Source: Alishewanella aestuarii B11 (GTDB taxonomy: Bacteria; Pseudomonadota; Gammaproteobacteria; Enterobacterales; Alteromonadaceae). From it: a stretch of DNA of 64,000 bases. The translations under genes were made by a program, and so were the position numbers. The notes beneath the pieces were generated by a model. The model saw only the letters and a program-made list of their open reading frames with translations. It was not told the DNA's origin and ran no database searches. The stretch is taken from contig NZ_ALAB01000011.1 of the NCBI RefSeq assembly GCF_000280055.1, positions 1-64,000 on the forward strand. Direction: 5' to 3'. Shown one piece after another: positions 54,689-63,150 of the stretch; position 1 is the first letter of the stretch; each line of letters opens with the position of its first letter.

Positions 54689-55060
54689 ATGCCGACTTCT
54701 AGCGCTTTAACCCCGCTTAACTTTTGTAAATTGCTAGCCGATGCCACGCGCCTGCAAGCCGTGTTACTGATCCTGGCTGAACAGGAGCTTTGTGTTTGTG
54801 AGCTGACTGCCGCCTTGCATGAAACTCAGCCGAAAATCTCCCGCCATTTGGCGATGCTGCGTCGGGCAGGGGTGTTGCAGGACCGCCGGCAAGGGCAGTG
54901 GGTATACTACCGCTTGCACGATCAATTAGCCCCTTGGGCCAGTGCTGCCTTACAACAGTTTGCGCAAACCGAAAGCGCAAGTCTGGATAAGTATTTAACT
55001 AATCTGGCTGCCATGGGCGCCCGACCAGAACGCAAACAGCTGTGTCAAAGCTGCAATTAA
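54689..55060 (+). CDS. arsR: ArsR-family arsenic-responsive repressor
   Basis: From ATG 54689 (GGAG 8 nt upstream) the 123-residue winged-helix protein has [44 protein letters not shown], with the metal(loid)-sensing ELCVCEL pattern. A C-terminal QLCQSC adds two cysteines. It should repress the operon until arsenite binds. It heads arsR-gapdh-arsJ, with 16 bp to the next gene. Confidence 0.92.
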   Translation: MPTSSALTPLNFCKLLADATRLQAVLLILAEQELCVCELTAALHETQPKISRHLAMLRRAGVLQDRRQGQWVYYRLHDQLAPWASAALQQFAQTESASLDKYLTNLAAMGARPERKQLCQSCN

Positions 55061-55076
55061 TGATGAGGAATTGGGA

Positions 55077-56081
55077 ATGACGATTAAAGTTGGCATTAAC
55101 GGCTTTGGCCGGATTGGCCGCCTGGCCCTGCGAGCGGCCTTTGATTGGCCAGAGTTTGAGTTTGTACAGATCAATGATCCGGCGGCCGATGCTGCAACCT
55201 TTGCCCATTTACTGAACTTTGACTCCGTCCATGGCCGCTGGCAGCATCAAGCTGAGGCGGCTGGCGATACCATACTTATTAATGGCAAAACCATTCAGGT
55301 CAGCGGCAATAAAGCCATTGCCGATACTGACTGGTCAGGTTGTGATCTGGTGATTGAAGCCTCGGGTAAGATGAAAACCAAAGCGCTGCTGCAAGCTTAT
55401 CTGGAGCAGGGCGTAAAGCGGGTGGTGGTGAGCGCACCGGTAAAAGAAGCCGGAGTGCTGAATGTGGTGATGGGGGTGAATCAGCAGTTATTTAATGCCG
55501 CCGAACATCGCATTGTTACTGCAGCCAGTTGTACCACTAACTGTTTAGCGCCGGTGGTTAAGGTGATCCACGAACAGCTGGGGATTAAGCACGGTTCTAT
55601 TACCACGATTCACGATCTGACCAATACGCAATCGATTTTAGATACACCCCATAAAGACTTACGCCGGGCCCGCGCCTGTGGTGCCAGTTTAATTCCGACC
55701 ACCACCGGTTCGGCTACCGCTATTACCGAGATCTTCCCGGAGTTAAAAGGCCGCTTAAATGGCCATGCGGTGCGGGTGCCACTGGCCAATGCCTCGTTAA
55801 CGGATTGCGTGTTTGAAGTCGAGCGCGCCACTACCGCCGAGGAAGTGAATGCCATGCTTAAGGCTGCCGCTGAAGGTGAGCTGGCAGGAATTTTGGGTTA
55901 TGAAAGCCGGCCGCTGGTATCGGTGGATTATAAAACCGACCCACGCTCCAGCATTATTGATGCCTTATCAACCATGGTGGTCAATGGCACTCAGGTCAAA
56001 ATTTATGCCTGGTACGATAACGAATGGGGCTATGCCAATCGCACGGTCGAACTGGCGAAATTAGTCGGTTTGGCAGACTAA
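55077..56081 (+). CDS. arsenic-operon glyceraldehyde-3-phosphate dehydrogenase
   Basis: The 334-residue type I GAPDH has the Rossmann start [19 protein letters not shown], catalytic Cys in [16 protein letters not shown] and [11 protein letters not shown]. Next to arsJ, this enzyme makes 1-arseno-3-phosphoglycerate from glyceraldehyde-3-phosphate and arsenate, which ArsJ then exports (established for Pseudomonas arsJ operons). It is separate from glycolytic GAPDH by context. ATG 55077 follows GAGGAA. Confidence 0.93.
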   Translation: MTIKVGINGFGRIGRLALRAAFDWPEFEFVQINDPAADAATFAHLLNFDSVHGRWQHQAEAAGDTILINGKTIQVSGNKAIADTDWSGCDLVIEASGKMKTKALLQAYLEQGVKRVVVSAPVKEAGVLNVVMGVNQQLFNAAEHRIVTAASCTTNCLAPVVKVIHEQLGIKHGSITTIHDLTNTQSILDTPHKDLRRARACGASLIPTTTGSATAITEIFPELKGRLNGHAVRVPLANASLTDCVFEVERATTAEEVNAMLKAAAEGELAGILGYESRPLVSVDYKTDPRSSIIDALSTMVVNGTQVKIYAWYDNEWGYANRTVELAKLVGLAD

Positions 56082-56089
56082 ATGACGAT

Positions 56090-57313
56090 ATGATGACTAT
56101 GCGCAGCGATATCAAACAATATCTGGTCGTTACCGGTAATTACTGGGCCTTCACGCTGACCGACGGTGCGCTGCGCATGCTGATTGTGCTGCATTTTTAT
56201 CAGCTGGGTTACTCGCCACTGGCCATTGCCTCGTTATTCTTGTTTTACGAGTTTTTCGGGATTGTAACTAACCTCACCGGCGGTTGGCTCGGCGCCCGGC
56301 TCGGCTTAAACAAGACGATGAATATCGGTTTGTTTCTGCAAATTATTGCACTCAGTATGTTGTTAGTTCCTGCGGATATGTTAACGGTACTGTGGGTCAT
56401 GGTGGCGCAAGCGATCTCGGGTATTGCCAAAGATCTGAATAAAATGAGCGCGAAAAGTGCCATCAAGCTATTGCTACCGGATGAGGCGCAAGGGGCGCTG
56501 TATAAGTGGGTGGCGGTATTAACCGGCTCCAAAAATGCGCTAAAGGGCGTCGGATTTTTCCTCGGTGGTCTATTGCTGGCATTGCTGGGGTTTCAGGGTG
56601 CTATGGCCGCGATGGCGGCTACGCTGCTGCTGGTGTGGATCCTTAGTTTGTTGCTGCTGAAAAAGGATCTGGGGAAAAAAAGTTTCAAACCCAAATTTAC
56701 CGAGTTGCTGTCAAAAAGTGCCAGTTTAAACTGGCTATCGGCGGCGCGTTTTTGTTTGTTTGCCTCGCGCGATGTCTGGTTTGTCATAGCTCTGCCTATT
56801 TATCTTGCCAGCAGCGCCGGTTGGTCACAAAGTGCGGTCGGGGCCTTTTTAGCCTGCTGGGTAATTGGTTATGGCATAGTGCAAGCCCTCACGCCTGCAC
56901 TTACCCGCAGCAGTAAAAAAGCACCACCGGCGGCGGGTACAGCTCTGCATTGGGCGTTAGTGCTGGCAGCCTTACCCTGGCTGATCGGCCTGGCGATGCT
57001 ATTTAGTGGCGAGCCGCTATGGGCACTGCTGCTAGGCTTGCTGCTCTACGGTGCGGTATTTGCCATTAATTCCAGTTTGCACAGCTATTTAATTGTGGCC
57101 AGTGCCAATCGTGACGGTGTCTCGCTGGATGTCGGCTTTTATTATATGGCAAACGCGGCCGGGCGCTTAGTCGGCACTTTATTATCCGGCTGGGCGTTTC
57201 AGGCCTATGGTTTAGTGGCGTGTTTGTGGATCTCGGGGTTACTGTTGCTCGGTGCTGTAGCTTGTACCTGGGCGTTACGGCGCTGTCAGACATCGGCGCA
57301 GATAACCGGCTGA
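56090..57313 (+). CDS. arsJ: ArsJ organoarsenical (1-arseno-3-phosphoglycerate) efflux permease
   Basis: The 407-residue MFS protein has about 12 membrane helices. It shows the ArsJ-type start YLVVTGNYWAFTLTDGALRMLIVLHFYQLGYSPLAIA, then LFLFYEFFGIVTNLTGGWLGARLGLN and AKDLNKMSAKSAIKLL. Export of the unstable product, which releases arsenate outside, gives arsenate resistance without reduction. It begins 8 bp after gapdh; the start could be any of three nearby ATGs. No arsC or arsB is present here. Confidence 0.92.
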   Translation: MMTMRSDIKQYLVVTGNYWAFTLTDGALRMLIVLHFYQLGYSPLAIASLFLFYEFFGIVTNLTGGWLGARLGLNKTMNIGLFLQIIALSMLLVPADMLTVLWVMVAQAISGIAKDLNKMSAKSAIKLLLPDEAQGALYKWVAVLTGSKNALKGVGFFLGGLLLALLGFQGAMAAMAATLLLVWILSLLLLKKDLGKKSFKPKFTELLSKSASLNWLSAARFCLFASRDVWFVIALPIYLASSAGWSQSAVGAFLACWVIGYGIVQALTPALTRSSKKAPPAAGTALHWALVLAALPWLIGLAMLFSGEPLWALLLGLLLYGAVFAINSSLHSYLIVASANRDGVSLDVGFYYMANAAGRLVGTLLSGWAFQAYGLVACLWISGLLLLGAVACTWALRRCQTSAQITG

Positions 57314-57340
57314 GCAGATTAATTTTTCTTTTGTTGTTTT

Positions 57341-57536
57341 TTTACCAACTGGGTTCGGACGCTGGAGAGTATTCCGCTATGGTGGGAGAGTTTCCGTCAG
57401 TCGCTGTACGATGAGTTGGGCGAACCGTGCTAGTAATGTGCCGGTGGAGTATGTGTTGTTCCCGGACGAAGGTCATGGGGTTGCGGTAAAAGCTAACCGG
57501 ATTAAGGCGCAGGAGGCGTATTTAAGTTTCCTGTAA
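57341..57536 (+). pseudogene. remnant of an S9 (prolyl oligopeptidase-type) peptidase C-terminus
   Basis: Two collinear segments in different frames resemble S9 peptidases. The first, from 57341, reads FTNWVRTLESIPLWWESFRQSLYDELGEP and hits a stop near 57431. The second, from about 57423, reads NRASNVPVEYVLFPDEGHG...IKAQEAYLSFL and stops at 57534-57536, and includes the catalytic-His motif DEGHG. The roughly 50 residues expected between them are missing. This is decayed DNA at the end of the ars operon. Confidence 0.7.
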
Positions 57537-57540
57537 ACGC

Positions 57541-57674
57541 ATCTGAAGTAACGGCTGGGAGTCCCGTTGCGCACAGATGCCTTCTTTTTGCATTAAGCGC
57601 AACACTCGGTCGAGACCGCAATATTCATTATTGTCACGGAAGTCCATGTAGATATTGCGGTAGCCATGTTCCAT
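57541..57674 (-). pseudogene. IS3-family transposase fragment
   Basis: The minus strand reads MEHGYRNIYMDFRDNNEYCG, then LDRVLRLMQKEGICAQ. This is the HTH_21 region of IS3 orfB (compare Y-G-Y-R-x-I ... CGxxRVxRLMxxxGI.AQ). Nothing of the DDE domain remains. It abuts the S9 remnant and the ltrA stop. Confidence 0.72.
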
Positions 57675-58870
57675 CACAGCATTTTATCAGACCGGCGCGC
57701 ATCTCTTAGCGCCAGAAAAATCGGCACACCAATCTGCGAGAACAGCGCCAGGGCCCAAAGGCCGTTGCTGACAATCGACGGTATGTGGGGATGAACGGCT
57801 AGCACAACCAGCGCCATGACAATGCCGAACAGCCTCAGACCGGCGCTGTGGTAGTTGTCGGTGGCATCAGCCACAGTTCGACGCAGCGCCCATAGCGAAG
57901 CTAAAAACACCGCAAGGCCGACCGAGCCAAGCGCGGCGTAGCCGGGCGGATAAGGCTCCCACAGGCCGACGTAGACTTGTCCGGCCAGCGCAACGCCAAT
58001 CGTCACCGCACTCCACAAAATCACGATGTGAGCAAACCAGTATCTCAGCAGCACGGCACTGGTGCGGCTCTTCGGTTTTTCATTGCCGGCGCAGTCGAAA
58101 TAAGTCCAGGCCAGCGCGAAGAGGGACAAGCCGCCCATGGTCACATTGAACAGCGTACCCGCGCTGACGCTGTAGATGCCCTTGTCGGCCAGCGTGACCA
58201 CCAGTTTAAAGAAGCCTTCACCCAGCAAGATCAACATCAGAAGGCCGAAGCGCTCCGAGATGTGTCCGAGCCGAGGCACAAAGCGTTCGAAGCGGAGCGT
58301 GCCCACGCGCGGCAGCATGTACTGCAGCTGGATTGCTGCCACGCCGGCGGCGAAGACCCAGTAGGCGACCGGTTTAGGCAAAAAAGCCGACAGCGCGAAC
58401 ACTCCGGCCAATACGAAAAAATTCCGCCCCTGTTCCTGCGCCAGCGTATCGGCCGCGTTGTCGCTACAGCGCGCCCGCCAGTAAAGATAGGCCGTCAGCG
58501 CCCGATTCAACGCATAGGCCAGCGCGAAATACGTCCAGCCTTCACCGCCGACGTCGGGAATCGCCGCCGCGATGGTCATCATCGTGACAATCTTAAGTGC
58601 CATCGCCACGCGATGCGGCATGTCCGTGGAGATATACAGCGAGTTATAGACCGAACTGTCTGCCCAGGCATAGAAAATCGCCAGGAACAGTCCCGTAAAC
58701 ACCCAGAATCCTTGCCACCCCAGATGATGGGACAGGTAATTCCCCAGAATGAAAATTGTCACTACATGGACCAGATCGAAGAATAGTTCCACCCAGTGCA
58801 CGTGTTCGTGGCTTTCGTCGACATCCATGTGATGGCGTGGTCGCCGCCAGAGAAGATCGCTAATTACCAT
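57674..58870 (-). CDS. ltrA: low temperature requirement protein A (LtrA) family membrane protein
   Basis: The 398-residue protein has about ten membrane helices and the LtrA hallmark near the N-terminus (HVHWVELFFDLVHVVTIFILGNYL), then FLAIFYAWADSSVYNSLY and FGLLMLILLGEGFFKLV. The family was named from a Listeria cold-sensitive mutant; its biochemical function is not established. It uses noticeably more GC-rich codons than the redox genes beyond it and is flanked by IS3 debris, so it was probably acquired. Confidence 0.88.
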   Translation of the reverse strand: MVISDLLWRRPRHHMDVDESHEHVHWVELFFDLVHVVTIFILGNYLSHHLGWQGFWVFTGLFLAIFYAWADSSVYNSLYISTDMPHRVAMALKIVTMMTIAAAIPDVGGEGWTYFALAYALNRALTAYLYWRARCSDNAADTLAQEQGRNFFVLAGVFALSAFLPKPVAYWVFAAGVAAIQLQYMLPRVGTLRFERFVPRLGHISERFGLLMLILLGEGFFKLVVTLADKGIYSVSAGTLFNVTMGGLSLFALAWTYFDCAGNEKPKSRTSAVLLRYWFAHIVILWSAVTIGVALAGQVYVGLWEPYPPGYAALGSVGLAVFLASLWALRRTVADATDNYHSAGLRLFGIVMALVVLAVHPHIPSIVSNGLWALALFSQIGVPIFLALRDARRSDKML

Positions 58871-58943
58871 ACACTACCCCTTTTTCTTATTGTTCAGGCG
58901 GTGAATTATGCGCCGGCCAGAGACAAGCGGAAGCTACGAACTG

Positions 58944-59951
58944 TTAATCAAGTTCGACCACTATTTTACCAATCTGCTGATTTGACTCCAGATAGTGATG
59001 CGCTGCCACTATCTCTTCAAATTTAAAGCTTCGATCAATGACAGGCTTGAGTGTTCCCTCGGATAAACCCGAGTGGATAAATTGCTTTGCTCTGCGAAAA
59101 CGCTCGATGTCTTTTAAAACTTCAGTAAACACATACCCCCTAACTGTCAGACTTTTACGAAGTGCTATTTTTAAGGGAAAAGGCGTTATGTCGGGACTTA
59201 ATGCTCCGTGTACTATTATTGTTCCTTCAGGGCTCATTGCTTCAGCAATTTCAGCTATCTGCGGCCCACCGACAGCATCAAATGCGATTTTTAAATTGTT
59301 TGCTCCCAAGATGCTTCTCAAGCTATCCAGTAGCGGTTCTTCTTGGGTTGCTATCACATGGGCCGCGCCAGCCTTGAGCACAGCAGCCTTTTTAGCTCCT
59401 GTTAGAGTTGTAGCGATAGGGATACCCCCCAGAGAATTCACAATTTGAATCGCAGCCAATCCAACACTGCTCGATGCGGCGGTTATCAGTACTGCATCGC
59501 CTTTTTGCACGTTAGCAATTTCGACCAAAGCGCCATAAACTGTCAGGTACTGCATCCAGGCTGCTGCGCCTTCAGCAAAGGTTAGTCCTGCTGGTTTGAG
59601 TGCCACATATTCACTTGGTACGACAATCTCTTCTGCGTAGCAGCCATTCTGAGAAAGCCCCATCTGAGGGACAATACAAACCTCGTCTCCAAGGCGTAAA
59701 TGATTTACCTCTTCCCCGACTTCAATGACTATCCCGGATGCTTCATAGCCGATTCGCGAAGGGAAGTCAGCCTTTTCTATATACTGGCCTCGCCTAAACA
59801 TGGCATCAGCACGATTGAGCCCAACAGCTTTGACCGCAATACGAACATTAGTGGCCTGCAAACTCGGACTCGCCAGCGAGTCAATAGTTAACACCTCGGG
59901 ACCACCTAATTCATGGAAACGAACAGTTCGAATGAGTTTTCTTGGGCTCAT
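58944..59951 (-). CDS. zinc-independent quinone oxidoreductase-like alcohol dehydrogenase (MDR)
   Basis: From ATG 59951 (GAGG upstream) the 335-residue protein begins RTVRFHELGGPEVLTIDSLASPSLQ. It has RADAMFRRGQYIEKADFPSRIGYEASGIVIEVG, the cofactor region AVLITAASSSVGLAAIQIVNSLGG and FDAVGGPQIAEI. It lacks the catalytic-zinc Cys/His set, as in NADPH:quinone reductases. Its substrate is unknown. The base composition is AT-richer than the ars region. A truncated relative lies directly upstream. Confidence 0.88.
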   Translation of the reverse strand: MSPRKLIRTVRFHELGGPEVLTIDSLASPSLQATNVRIAVKAVGLNRADAMFRRGQYIEKADFPSRIGYEASGIVIEVGEEVNHLRLGDEVCIVPQMGLSQNGCYAEEIVVPSEYVALKPAGLTFAEGAAAWMQYLTVYGALVEIANVQKGDAVLITAASSSVGLAAIQIVNSLGGIPIATTLTGAKKAAVLKAGAAHVIATQEEPLLDSLRSILGANNLKIAFDAVGGPQIAEIAEAMSPEGTIIVHGALSPDITPFPLKIALRKSLTVRGYVFTEVLKDIERFRRAKQFIHSGLSEGTLKPVIDRSFKFEEIVAAHHYLESNQQIGKIVVELD

Positions 59952-59964
59952 ATGCATCCTCAAT

Positions 59965-60012
59965 AATGACTTTTTAAGCAATTACTACAATGATTTTTTA
60001 AGCAATTACATC
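59965..60012. repeat. 24-bp tandem duplication
   Basis: Two adjacent 24-bp units (59965-59988 and 59989-60012) both contain TTTTTAAGCAATTAC and differ at about three positions. The second includes the 3' end of the truncated MDR gene. Confidence 0.75.
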
Positions 60013-60666
60013 AATTACGACTTTACCCATGGACCCCAACTCTACGGCATTATGTGCATCCATGGCCGTGTCAAGGGAAAAGCGTAACGGATCGAGTATT
60101 GGCTTAATTTGTCCAGCTTCAACGAGAGCCGTAATTTGCCGCAGAATGTCACCATGATGTTTGCGCCCCTCTCCGCTGAGCTGTGGGTGTAACACAAAAA
60201 TCGCTGACAATGTTGCAGAGCGTAATGACGACGGTGCGAGGTTATGTGAGCCGAATGCAGCACAGCTTAAAATATGTCCATAATGTGCAATGATACCTAA
60301 TGAGGCATCGAGTACAGAGCCACCGACAGTGTCGTAAATGATATCGAATCCTTTGCCTTGGGTGTGTGCATCCACGTAGTCAGCAGGGCTTGTAGTGTGA
60401 TAATCAATTGGCGTGGCACCAAGCGCCTTGAGCAGTTGTTGTTTTCCAGTCGATGCAGTGGCATAAACGTCGGCACCTAAGGCCTTAGCAATTTGCACAG
60501 CTACATGCCCAACTCCGCCAGCCCCACCTTGGATAAGGACTTTCTGGCCCGCTTTAACATTCGCCTTGTCAACCAAACCTTCCCAAGCGGTAAGTGCAAC
60601 CAGAGGTAAAGCTGTCTGTTTAACGCAGTCATGAATAACCTCACAAACTGAATATTCAGCGGGTGG
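59998..60666 (-). pseudogene. 5'-truncated quinone oxidoreductase-like (MDR) gene
   Basis: The coding frame covers the C-terminal two thirds of an MDR enzyme: LPLVALTAWEGLVDKANVKAGQKVLIQGGAGGVGHVAVQIAKALGA, FDIIYDTVGGSVLDASL and the end LGSMGKVVIDVIA. Upstream in frame only AEYSVCEVIHDCVKQTA remains before a stop, so about 100-130 N-terminal residues are lost, including the substrate-binding start. The only possible start within the family region is a TTG at 60576 inside the cofactor domain. It is probably non-functional. Confidence 0.75.
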
Positions 60667-60680
60667 TTAAATCACCCGCT
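60658..60680. terminator. hairpin downstream of the SDR gene
   Basis: AGCGGGTG and CACCCGCT pair perfectly around GTTAAAT, 26 bp beyond the SDR stop. No clear U-tract is seen, so factor-independent termination is uncertain. It marks the junction with the truncated MDR gene. Confidence 0.5.
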
Positions 60681-60706
60681 GGTTAATAGGTCTTTTATTC
60701 AACGAA

Positions 60707-61465
60707 TTAAAATTCTTGAACAGTTGGGCGCAGAACAATCTCGTTGATATCCACATCCGCAGGCTGCTCAATGGCGTATGCGATAGCACGAGCAACAGAT
60801 TCAGATGGAATTTCATTTTGCTGATAAAAATCTTTTACAAAGGCTGCACCCTGAGTATCTGAACTTCCAAATTTTAATTCAGATTCGACTGCACCCGGTG
60901 AAATGATTGTTGAACGAATTTTACCCCCAACTTCATGGCGCAAGCCTTCGGCAATAGCGCGAACAGCGAATTTGGTTCCGCTATAAACCGTGCCGCCGGG
61001 ACTGAATACTTTGATACCCGCTACGGACGAAATATTGATAAAGTGGCCTGTTCCCTGAGCCTGAAAGATCGGAAGCGCTGCGGCTACGCCATACAGCAAA
61101 CCTTTAATGTTGATGTCAATCATGCGATCCCATTCGTCAACTCGAGTCTCAGCTAACGGTGCAATCGCCATTAACCCTGCATTATTGATAACCACATCAA
61201 CTTTACCGAAGCGCTCTTGTGCAAGATTTACAAGGGCCTTCACTTCGTCCGGGCGAGTCACATCTGTCGCTTGAACCGCAACGTTTCCGCCCGCTGTACG
61301 TATGTCAGCAGCAATAGCTTCAAGCTTGTCGATGCGTCGGGCACCTAAAACAACAGATGCGCCAAGACTGGCTAAATGTCTTGCCGTGGTCTCGCCTAAA
61401 CCGCTGCTACCACCAGTGATAACAACGACCTTACCGCTGATGTTGTTTGCTAAAACACTACTCAT
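60707..61465 (-). CDS. short-chain dehydrogenase/reductase divergent from a LysR gene
   Basis: From ATG 61465 (GAGGA upstream) the 252-residue classical SDR has VVVITGGSSGLGETTARHLASLGA, the NNAG strand motif VVINNAGLMAIAPLAE, catalytic ISSVAGIKVFSPGGTVYSGTKFAVRAIAEGL (Ser, Tyr-x3-Lys) and NAD(P)-binding IISPGAVESELKFG. The substrate is not known. It shares a 159-bp promoter region with a LysR gene and an operator-like palindrome. Confidence 0.93.
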   Translation of the reverse strand: MSSVLANNISGKVVVITGGSSGLGETTARHLASLGASVVLGARRIDKLEAIAADIRTAGGNVAVQATDVTRPDEVKALVNLAQERFGKVDVVINNAGLMAIAPLAETRVDEWDRMIDINIKGLLYGVAAALPIFQAQGTGHFINISSVAGIKVFSPGGTVYSGTKFAVRAIAEGLRHEVGGKIRSTIISPGAVESELKFGSSDTQGAAFVKDFYQQNEIPSESVARAIAYAIEQPADVDINEIVLRPTVQEF

Positions 61466-61568
61466 AGTTAATATCCTCAAATTAGTTGAATGAATGACTC
61501 TGTCTAAATAACAAGCAAAGTATCCCTTACCTTCAAAAACCAATAAATGGAAACGTTTTAATTTCACA

Positions 61569-61585
61569 ATTCCATAATTTGGAAT
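61569..61585. promoter_or_regulatory. candidate LysR operator between SDR and LysR genes
   Basis: ATTCCA, spacer TAATT and TGGAAT form a perfect interrupted palindrome of 17 bp, compatible with the T-N11-A rule, 39 bp from the LysR start. Confidence 0.6.
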
Positions 61586-61624
61586 AATATTTATGTATTC
61601 ATATCAAACCTGAATGTGACAGTG

Positions 61625-62518
61625 ATGCTTAACAGATTAGAAATGCTCCGGATATTTTGTACTGCTGCTGAGTCTCACAGCTTTAAAGAAGCGGCTAACC
61701 GTCTGGGAATTTCTCCTCAGGCAGTGACACGAGCAGTGAAGGAGTTAGAGCAATTGCAAGGGGAGCTTTTATTTCATCGAAATACTCGACACATACAAGT
61801 GACCCAAGTTGGAGAAAAATTTGCTTTGATAGCAAAAGAACGCCTGCGCGCTGTAGATGAATTGTTTCAAACAAGCGCCCCTAACTCGGGTAATGAATTA
61901 CAAGGTCGGGTTCGTATCGCAGCGCCTGTTGGTTTTGGTCATAAATGCTTGATGCCAGTATTACTGGAGCTCTCAACAATACATCCTCAACTGGATATAG
62001 ACCTGACACTCAGTGACGAGCGCGTGGATGTCGTTGACGAAAAAATAGATATTGGGATTCGTATCGGCTTCATGAGGGATAGTCGATTTATTGCCCGCCA
62101 GCTCGCCAAAATTAATCTGTATGTCGTGGCTTCGCCTGACTTAATAAATAGAGTGGGAAGGCCTGCGTCTATTGTAGATCTAAACCACTTGCCGGTTACA
62201 GGGTTAGTCGATCGCAATACGGGAAGGCTTTGGCCATGGGTTTTTTCCATGGGCAGACAGTGGACGCCATCCATAACACGTTTTCGAAGTGCCGACAGCG
62301 AAGCTGAATTAATGGGTGTACAAAATGGACTGGGGTTTGCTCAAATGCCTGACTTTTTGGTCCAAGACTTATTACGCCAAGAGAAACTTGTGAGAGTGTT
62401 AGAAGAGGTCGAGCCTGTGCCTTGGGATTTATATATTTATCGCCCTCAACGTGGTCCAGTACCACAACGTATTCGATTGGTTTTTGATCACTTGGTGTCA
62501 AGATTGAGTGTCCACTAA
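61625..62518 (+). CDS. LysR-family regulator
   Basis: The 297-residue protein has an N-terminal helix-turn-helix (MLNRLEMLRIFCTAAESHSFKEAANRLGISPQAVTRAVKELEQLQG) and effector domain (RVRIAAPVGFGHKCLMPVLLELSTIHPQLDIDLTLSDERVDVVDEKIDIGIRIG), close to the large group that regulates divergent oxidoreductases. ATG 61625 is chosen over a GTG 9 bp earlier, as families begin MxRLExLRIF. It probably controls the SDR. Confidence 0.92.
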   Translation: MLNRLEMLRIFCTAAESHSFKEAANRLGISPQAVTRAVKELEQLQGELLFHRNTRHIQVTQVGEKFALIAKERLRAVDELFQTSAPNSGNELQGRVRIAAPVGFGHKCLMPVLLELSTIHPQLDIDLTLSDERVDVVDEKIDIGIRIGFMRDSRFIARQLAKINLYVVASPDLINRVGRPASIVDLNHLPVTGLVDRNTGRLWPWVFSMGRQWTPSITRFRSADSEAELMGVQNGLGFAQMPDFLVQDLLRQEKLVRVLEEVEPVPWDLYIYRPQRGPVPQRIRLVFDHLVSRLSVH

Positions 62519-62529
62519 TGGCACATAAG

Positions 62530-63085
62530 GGGCCGTTGAAAATAGCCTACATTGGGTGCTGGATGTCAGCATGAAAGAAGATGCTTGCCAGATTTATCAG
62601 AATCACGCAGCGGAAAACTGGTCAATATTAGGGCGTGTTGACGTTTTCTGCTTAGATTTTGTTCGCACTGGCGGCGCTTTGATCGCGAAACGAGGAGTGC
62701 GGTTTAGTTATTCTAAATAAGTGACGAGTGAAGCTACCGCGTCCTGCTCTCGCCCCTGACCTGCATCCATGCAGGCCCCAAAGAGCAAAGTGTCGCCAGA
62801 GCGACCCCTTCGGGCAGCGTTTGGCTGGCGTTTCTACTGCGTTATCGCTTGTTCATGTAGAATAACTACACATCACAAGCTCTGCCTTGTATAAACACCA
62901 GCCAAACGGCTGCAAAAACAAGCAGCAAACGTCAACACGCCCTACGGCAATGGTCTTTAAACATGCTAAGAGCAGAGCCGTCGAAAGGCAGCATCCCTGC
63001 AAATCAAAAACGTGCCTGGATGAAAACGGATTATTTGGAGGATGTCTTAAAAGCTGGTTTCAGCAGCAGAGTGTTTGAAAATTAA
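62530..63085 (+). pseudogene. ISAs1-family transposase C-terminal fragment, split by a MITE
   Basis: Left part (62530-62630) reads VENSLHWVLDVSMKEDACQI, continuing to ENWSIL; right part (62945-63085) reads RQWSLNMLRAEPSKGS, then KRAWMKTDYLEDVLKAGFSSRVFEN and a stop. These are the C-terminal segments of ISAs1 (H-repeat) transposases. Removing the 312-bp element and one TA joins them in frame as ENWSILRQWSLNMLRAEP. The N-terminal part of the transposase is absent; an in-frame stop lies just before 62530. Confidence 0.85.
62631..62942. mobile_element. 312-bp MITE with TA target duplication
   Basis: The element begins GGGCGTGTTGACGTTT and ends with its complement AAACGTCAACACGCCC. The termini match over about 21 of 23 bases. 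TA flanks both ends (62629-62630 and 62943-62944), the target duplication of IS630/Tc1-mariner-type transposition. Inside are further inverted repeats (CAGCGTTTGGCTGG with CCAGCCAAACGGCTG; GCTTGT..ATGTAG with CTACACAT..ACAAGC; CCTGCAT/ATGCAGG) and no coding sequence. It must be mobilised in trans. Confidence 0.85.
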
Positions 63086-63150
63086 ACACTCCTGCGGGAG
63101 CCCCGGGGCTTAAATGACATCTGCGAGCAAGCAGAATTTAGCAAGGAACA

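Noticed and set aside
57977-58786. 269-codon open frame antisense to ltrA
   Set aside because: It has a His/Arg/Gln-rich composition with no domain features. It arises from the GC-rich codon use of ltrA, whose own frame has clear membrane helices and family motifs.
62887-63078. 63-codon open frame near the chrA gene
   Set aside because: It spans the MITE end and is out of frame with the transposase remnant, which explains the same DNA.
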